Of a stretch of 64,000 nt of DNA, positions 59,400-64,000 are shown piece after piece. Origin of the DNA: Prorocentrum cordatum (lineage: Eukaryota > Sar > Dinophyceae > Prorocentrales > Prorocentraceae); assembly GCA_963575745.1 (NCBI GenBank), contig CAUYUJ010015701.1, positions 119,501 through 183,500 on the forward strand, in the 5' to 3' direction. The notes under the pieces were generated by a model that was given only the letters and a program-made list of their open reading frames with translations, did not search any database and was not told where the DNA came from. Position numbers and translations under genes: made by a program. Positions within the stretch are counted from its first letter, which is position 1. Every line of letters begins with the position of its first letter.

Positions 59400-60720
59400 C
59401 GGCTGGGCGTCTTATGAGGCCCAGCCCCAGCCGTGGCGAGCAGGAAGAAGGGAAAAGGTCCGAGGTTCTTCTGGCCGATGCCAGGCCCCAGTGCCGTCAA
59501 AAACGTATCCGGGCTGAACACCGGCCCGGGATGGTTTCCCGGAAGGTCGCGGACCGATCTTGTGCGGATTTGTTTCTATTTAGTTCAGACCCCTTGGCCG
59601 CCTCCAACTGGAGTTTCTCTCCTTCGCCTTGCTCATTCTCACTCTGCCCCGGCCCCCCCCCTCAGCACGTCCAGGATGACGAGCGAGCTGCCGCACCGAA
59701 GCCCTTGGCCAATGAGGAACTGGCCCGCTTCGATCGAACTCCGGCACCAGATTGAGGCTCCCTCTTTCGAGCGGGGTGCGCCTGCCGCTGCTGGCTCGCT
59801 TCTCCCGCGCTTCCCTGCCTTCCTGGTGGAGGCACGTGCAGGTGGCGGCTGCGCCAATCCAGGATGCTTGCCGTCGCTGGTTGGCTCCCTGGTGCGGGCG
59901 GTCGATGCCTCGCATTTCCCTCCTCTTCCTCCCCCCGTTGCCAGCTTACGGTCTGTATTTTTGGGACAGCATGTCGTTCCGCCGGTTTGGGCCCACCGCG
60001 TTTCGGTTGCGACATGCTATCCATTTCGCGGTCACTTGGCGCCCACGACCCGTGTTTTTTTCCCAGCCTCCCGCCCGCGGAGCGGAGCGACACGCTACCC
60101 GCTTGCAGGGTATAGCGTGTCGCCGGGGTCGCCGTGGCGACGCGGTATCCAAAATTTCCCGATCGTGCCCTCTCCCGTACACGCCTCCGTGCTGGGTCAA
60201 AGGTCCAAAAAGTGTGAGTCGGCGGCGATCCCGGATTTTTGGGGCATCCCCGCAGACACAGGAAAACCTCCCAGAAGGCCGCAGGGCTTCTGAGACGCAC
60301 CGCCGGCTTCCTCTCGCTCGCCGCCGAGTTGTCCCCGGGCCTGGCCGTGCATTCCCCGACCAGCGAGGGCGGCTGGGTATGTGTGCCCGCCCAGTCGTCC
60401 GACGCTGCTTCCGCTACTGCCCGCTTTTTGTTGTTTTTGTGGCTTCCTGTGTCCGACTGGCTTGTCGTGATGGACTGGTGAACGTGGCGCCTCGTGGCAC
60501 GACTCGCAGTAAGCGATTCGCAAAGAGGGCCCGCGCGAGTTCTACGCTGGCGCCCTGCCGGCCCACGACGTCGCGGTCGGCCACGGCGTCGATGGACAGA
60601 TCATGTAGATGCGTTTCTGCAGCACGAGTGCGGCACGAGTCTCCTTGAGGTCATCCACAGCCAACAGCGCTTCCCCTGGCAGCAGCTGGAGGCTCAACCT
60701 GTGAACCACGTGCGGCCGTA
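59400..60720 (+). pseudogene. LINE ORF2 fragment with GRPRRRW tail
   Basis: Overlapping open frames of up to 298 codons show no clear RT core, but 60,550-60,720 reads RRRGRPRRRWTDHVDAFLQH and later FPWQQLEAQPVNHV. This is the GRP..RW..D...F and W..LE..FV tail common to LINE ORF2 proteins and seen in LINE C as GRPKRRWDDDV. A truncated insertion separate from LINE D is likely. Confidence 0.5.
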
Positions 60721-60893
60721 TACTCGATGTGCGAATTGTGCTTCACCGACTTGCACCAGCCAGTTCTCCTGCAAGCGCGCTCCACTGCTGCATGGCCTCA
60801 TGCCCTCCGCCTCCGCTCGCGGAGCGAGGGGCCCCCCGCAGGGCTCCTCGACCGGGCTTGACCTCGACCTGACCGAATTGGGCGTTGCGTAAT
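60721..60893. other. no gene seen
   Basis: Open but unrecognised sequence after the GRPRRRW tail. Confidence 0.3.
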
Positions 60894-61038
60894 AGGGGGG
60901 TCATAAATGGGGGGGTGGCGAGGGTGGTCCGAAAAGGTACCCAAACGGTGCCTAAACGAGCCCCCTGGGGCTCCGGAGGGGCCCGAAAGGGGCACGAAAG
61001 GGGACCGTTTCTGACCCCCCCATTTATGACCCCCCCGT
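60894..61038. mobile_element. 145-bp inverted-repeat element with GGGGGGTCATAAATGGGGG ends
   Basis: GGGGGGTCATAAATGGGGGG pairs with CCCCCCATTTATGACCCCCC. Inside, GGTACCCAAACGG and CCGTTTCTGACC lie towards the ends, and the centre is GGGGCTCCGGAGGGGCCC. Confidence 0.85.
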
Positions 61039-61174
61039 TAAGCCACGCCCAACCGAACCGAGCCCGCAGCCGCCTCTCGAGGGTGGGGGCGCGGGTCGCA
61101 CTCCCGCGGGCCCGGGCGCGGCCTCCTCGGAGCGCCCTGGAACGATCTGGGAGCGCGCTCTTGCTGGGCCTGTT

Positions 61175-61322
61175 TCCCACCACCACCACCATAAGTTGGA
61201 GGGGGAGGGGGTCCTCCTCTTCCTCCTCCTCCTCCTCCTCCTCCTCCTCCTCCTCCTCCTCCTCCACCCCCTTCCCCCCTCCAACTTTTGGTGGTGTTGG
61301 TGGAAAAGAGGCCCATCAGCTC
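61175..61322. mobile_element. inverted-repeat element with CTC microsatellite in the loop
   Basis: CCCACCACCACCACCATAAG and TTGGAGGGGGAGGGGG pair with CCCCCTTCCCCCCTCCAA and CTTTTGGTGGTGTTGGTGG. About 50 bp of CTC fill the loop. Confidence 0.8.
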
Positions 61323-61377
61323 TGGAAGGATCTGGGGCGGGTGTGGCCCCGCCCAAGCCCCGCCCGATAGCAGCAGA

Positions 61378-61590
61378 GGCTTCCCAGATGGGGTCCGAGC
61401 AGGAGGGGGCACGTAGATCGCGCCGCATCGCCGATGCATCGGCGCTGCGGCTCGATGTGGAGCCAGATCCTCTCCACGCCCACGGCGCTGTCAGGAATCG
61501 CCGATGTCGCGGATGCACCTCCGATGCGCCGGTGACACATCGGCGATGTGGCGTGGTCTTCGGACCCCATCTTCTCCGATCCCACATGGG
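61378..61590 (+). mobile_element. inverted-repeat element, family R, copy 4
   Basis: GATGGGGTCCGAGCAGG, GATCGCGCCGCATCGCCG, GATGTGGAGCCAGATCCTCT and GGACCCCATCTTCTCCGATC. The right arm is more diverged (GGCGATGTGGCGTGG). Confidence 0.75.
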
Positions 61591-61595
61591 ATGTC

Positions 61596-61828
61596 AGAGC
61601 CCCGAATCATCAGGGGTAACTCGGGTCAGGGTTAAGTCGGGTTCGTTTTTCGGGAATCCGAACCCGAGTTACCCTGGGCCCGAGTTACCCGGGATAATTC
61701 GGGCGTCCAGAGCCCCACATCATCAGGGGTAACTCGGGTCAGGGCTAACTCGGGCTCCTTTTTCGGGAAGCCAAACCCGAGTTACCCCGGACCCGAGTTA
61801 CCCCGGATAACTCGGGCGCCCAAGGATG
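61596..61828 (+). repeat. family G repeat, two tandem copies
   Basis: CATCAGGGGTAACTCGGGTC begins both units (61,610 and 61,722). Each contains a palindromic ACCCGAGTTACCC/GGGTAACTCGGGT pair and ends GGATAA(T/C)TCGGGCG. Confidence 0.8.
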
Positions 61829-61979
61829 TCTCTGTGGGAGAAGGTGCATACCATGGCGGAGACCATGGTGTCTCCCAGATGTCGTGGTCCCCTCATCTTC
61901 TTGCACCGCGTCTCCCGGCCCCGCGCGCATGCCTCGGCCCGGGACGTGTGAGGAGCCCCACTGATTGGGCGCCCATGGC

Positions 61980-62200
61980 CAGGAGGGAGGAGGGGGAGGA
62001 GGAGGAGGAGGAGGAGGAGGAGGAGGTGGAGGAGGAGGAGGAGGAGGAGGGAGGAGGAGGAGGAGGGGAGGAGGGGGAGGAGGGGGAGGAGGGGGAGGAA
62101 GGGGAGGAGGGGGAGGGGGAGGGGGAGGGGGAGGAGGAGGAGGATGAGGAGGAGGAGGAGGAGGCGGAGGAGGAGGAGGAGGAGGAGGAGGAGGCCCAGA
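61980..62200. repeat. GGA/GGGGGA microsatellite
   Basis: About 220 bp of GGA with GGGGGA and GGTGGA interruptions. Confidence 0.95.
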
Positions 62201-62280
62201 GCAGGCCCAGGATGTGTCAACGAATCGACAGCACACCGTGTGCCGGGTCCCCTGCTCACGAGGAGGCCCTGCAAGCATGC

Positions 62281-62328
62281 CCCTTTCCGCTGCGAGGCGC
62301 GCCATGCGTGAACTTGACCGACGAGCGC
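62281..62328 (+). CDS. possible kinase C-lobe exon, left part
   Basis: The frame PFPLRGAPCVNLTDER runs up to the MITE-A insertion. Collapsing the 8-bp duplication continues it in frame with LVGLLLRARPS at 63,012. The joined stretch, DERLVGLLLRARPS, resembles the helix alphaH-alphaI region of kinases (L..LV..LL...P..RPS). It lies downstream of exon H on the same strand, as required. The match is short and the alphaG region is missing, so it may be a chance resemblance or another gene. Confidence 0.35.
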
Positions 62329-63003
62329 TAAGTCGGGCGTGTGCCTCTACAGGAGGAATATTCAGAAATAGTCACAACATATTCTTGGAACGATTGTGAA
62401 GGTCTGACGGCCAGTGCCGCCGACCCTGAAAGACGTCGACGACGACCAGGAGGAGGAGGAAGAGGAGGAGGAGAAGGAGGAGGGGGAGGAGGAAGAGGAG
62501 GAGGCGGAGAGAAAGAGGAGGAGGAGAAGGAGGAGGAGAAGGAGGAGAAGGAGGAGGAAGAGGACTCCCCCCTGGGACCCCCCCCCCTCTGGGGAAGAGG
62601 ACCAGAGGAGGACCGGCGTGAGAGAGGGGGCGATGCGAATTTGACCCCCCCCCTCCCCCGGGGACTCCCCCCCCGCCAGGGAAGGGACAAAAGAAAAGGG
62701 CTTCCCTTTGACGTGACTACGACGTGGGTCGATTTCACTCAATCCTCGGATTCCTTCCCTCGACGACGGGAGAGTGCTCTCTTCCTCCGGACAGGGAAAG
62801 GATAAACAGAAAAGGCGCCCCGTCGACGGGACCAGACGGACCCCCCACGCATTTTTTAACACATATATATATATATATCTATATATATGTATATAGATTG
62901 ATTCGTTAATATGTTTGATCATTTTTGACCACTCGGGGGTCGTTTTTGACTACTTGATGGTTTCCTCCAGAATCCGCCTGTCGGAGGACGTGCCCGACCC
63001 AAT
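62329..63003 (+). mobile_element. MITE-A copy 6 (675 bp) inside an open frame, with perfect 8-bp duplication
   Basis: Left end TAAGTCGGGCGTGTGCCTCT and right end GGACGTGCCCGACCCAAT. ACGAGCGC is on both sides (62,321-62,328 and 63,004-63,011). Internal CATATTCTTGGAACGATTG is the family block. About 130 bp of GGA-rich DNA (62,448-62,570) and further G/C-rich sequence have been added to the core. If the flanking frame is real, this copy acts as, or created, an intron. Confidence 0.92.
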
Positions 63004-63011
63004 ACGAGCGC

Positions 63012-63050
63012 CTGGTGGGCCTGCTGCTCAGGGCGAGGCCCAGCTACGCA
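63012..63050 (+). CDS. possible kinase C-lobe exon, right part
   Basis: LVGLLLRARPSYA, in frame with the sequence left of MITE-A copy 6 after removing one copy of the duplication. It soon runs into C-rich low-complexity DNA. See the left part for the argument and its weakness. Confidence 0.35.
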
Positions 63051-63104
63051 GGGGGATCCCCCCCCCCCGCGTCTTCTCCTCCCTCCTCCTCCTCTCTGCC
63101 CCCT

Positions 63105-63292
63105 CCTCCCCCTCCCCCCCCTCCTCCTCCTCCTCCTCCTCCTCCTTCTCTCCTGCTCCTCATCTTCCTCCTCCCCCTCCTTCCCCTGCTCCTCCCCCTC
63201 CTCCACCTCATCTTCCTCCTCCTCCTCATCTTCCTCCTCATCCTCCTCCTCATCTTCCTGCTCCTATTCCTCCTTCTCCTCGTCCTCAGGTT
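63105..63292. repeat. CTC/CTCATCTTC microsatellite
   Basis: CTCCTCC runs with recurring CTCATCTTCCTCC units. Confidence 0.95.
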
Positions 63293-63297
63293 GATCC

Positions 63298-63530
63298 AGG
63301 CCTCCTAGATTGGGTCGGAGGATCGCGCCGCATCGCCGATGCATCTGCGATACGGCTCGATGCGAAGCCCGATTTCCTCCACCGCGACGTCGCCGATGCA
63401 TCGCCGCCGTCGACGATGCATCGCCGGTGCATCTCTGATGCATCGCCGATGTATCGCCGATGTATCCCCGATGTGTCGACGATGCGGTCCGATCCCCCGA
63501 CCCAATCTACTCCGGCCCCATCTTGGCGGT
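63298..63530 (+). mobile_element. inverted-repeat element, family R, copy 5
   Basis: AGGCCTCCTAGATTGGGTCG and GGATCGCGCCGCATCGCCG pair with ACGATGCGGTCCGATCC and CGACCCAATCTACTCCGG. The centre has CGCCGATGCATCGCC units like the other copies. Confidence 0.8.
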
Positions 63531-63536
63531 CTCAAT

Positions 63537-64000
63537 GATCGCCAGAAAGAATTCCGAGCGCCAATAAAGCACCGAAATCAGAGGGTTTACACGTGTCGGG
63601 CCCTGAGAGGCGACACTCGTTCGATACCGTTTCTGGGGTGTGGTTCTCAAGTGCGATGGGTGCGGCATAAGCCCTGTCTGCAAAGGCAGGTCAACGAAGT
63701 GTGCAGCGATAGGCCCTTTTTGAAACATGACCTGCCCTCCGTGCACGCAAGTGTTGCGAATCTGTCATTCCGCAACACGGACTTCGAGACTATCCACAGC
63801 GCACTCCGCATGAGCAACATTAGCTGACCGTCCAGACGCCCTGTAGTTGTACGAGACTTTTCAAACGAATGCGCGCGGCGCTACGGCGAGAGCCGTATCT
63901 TGAAAACGTCCGGCCCTCGACTGGCTCTCCGTCCCTGCCACTGGTGCTGGAAGCTTCGAAACCGAACGTGCGCGACGCAAAGGCTGGATCTGCACTTTAA
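63537..64000 (+). repeat. family C repeat, copy 4, then unassigned sequence
   Basis: 63,537-63,670: CCAGAAAGAATTCCGAGCGC, GGTTTACACGTGTCGGGCCC, TGAGAGGCGACACTCG and GTGGTTCTCAAGTGCGATGG. 63,671-64,000 is complex sequence without a recognised motif and may belong to a following unit cut by the window end. Confidence 0.6.

Noticed and set aside
1-64000. tRNA, rRNA, riboswitch, bacterial-type promoter or terminator
   Set aside because: None was recognised on either strand; the GC-rich hairpins belong to inverted-repeat elements and have no terminator context.

Overview
ORGANISM. The window looks like nuclear DNA of a dinoflagellate. Copies of the 22-nt dinoflagellate spliced leader sit at the 5' ends of two retrotransposons (13,440-13,472 and 54,190-54,228). 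Non-LTR retrotransposons, trinucleotide microsatellites and inverted-repeat elements fill most of the sequence. One host gene is cut into very short exons by long introns, and at least one inferred splice donor is not GT. I cannot name the genus.

LAYOUT. 1-6.5 kb: a long, slightly damaged LINE (A) with a zinc-finger ORF1, endonuclease, reverse transcriptase (RT) and RNase H. 6.7-11.2 kb: inverted-repeat elements, a large GGA/GAT/GCT microsatellite and an endonuclease fragment. 11.2-13.0 kb: a composite of the short inverted-repeat family called MITE-A here, holding an antisense RT fragment (LINE B). 13.2-18.2 kb: a nested stack in which inverted-repeat element B is interrupted by a MITE-A copy and by a near-complete LINE (C) that starts with spliced-leader sequence. 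20.2-53.9 kb, possibly to 63.0 kb: one plus-strand NEK-like protein kinase gene whose exons are 22 to about 120 nt long and whose introns run from 0.2 to about 8.5 kb. Those introns hold most of the repeats. 54.2-60.7 kb: a decayed fourth LINE (D), again with spliced-leader relics, plus a LINE ORF2 tail. 61-64 kb: more inverted-repeat elements, and a MITE-A copy sitting in a reading frame that may be the kinase's C-lobe.

HOW IT FITS TOGETHER. The kinase pieces occur in catalytic-domain order on one strand: alphaC-beta4, hinge, alphaE, HRD, catalytic loop, DFG, GTP..APE, DIWALG. The glycine loop and the beta3 lysine were not found. The 197-bp intron between the HRD and catalytic-loop exons is itself a terminal-inverted-repeat element bounded by an imperfect 8-bp direct repeat, so it looks like a transposon-derived intron (introner). 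Several other junctions also have 7-9 bp direct repeats, and four MITE-A copies have perfect 8-bp target-site duplications. My reading is a gene inflated by DNA elements that make 8-bp duplications, several of which later grew microsatellite or satellite DNA inside them.

LIMITS. Domain calls come from motifs read by eye. Exon edges are inferred from kinase alignment and local AG/GT/GA context, without transcript support. Repeat-family borders are good to roughly 5-20 bp unless a target-site duplication is given. Most long ORFs in microsatellites are artefacts and are left out.
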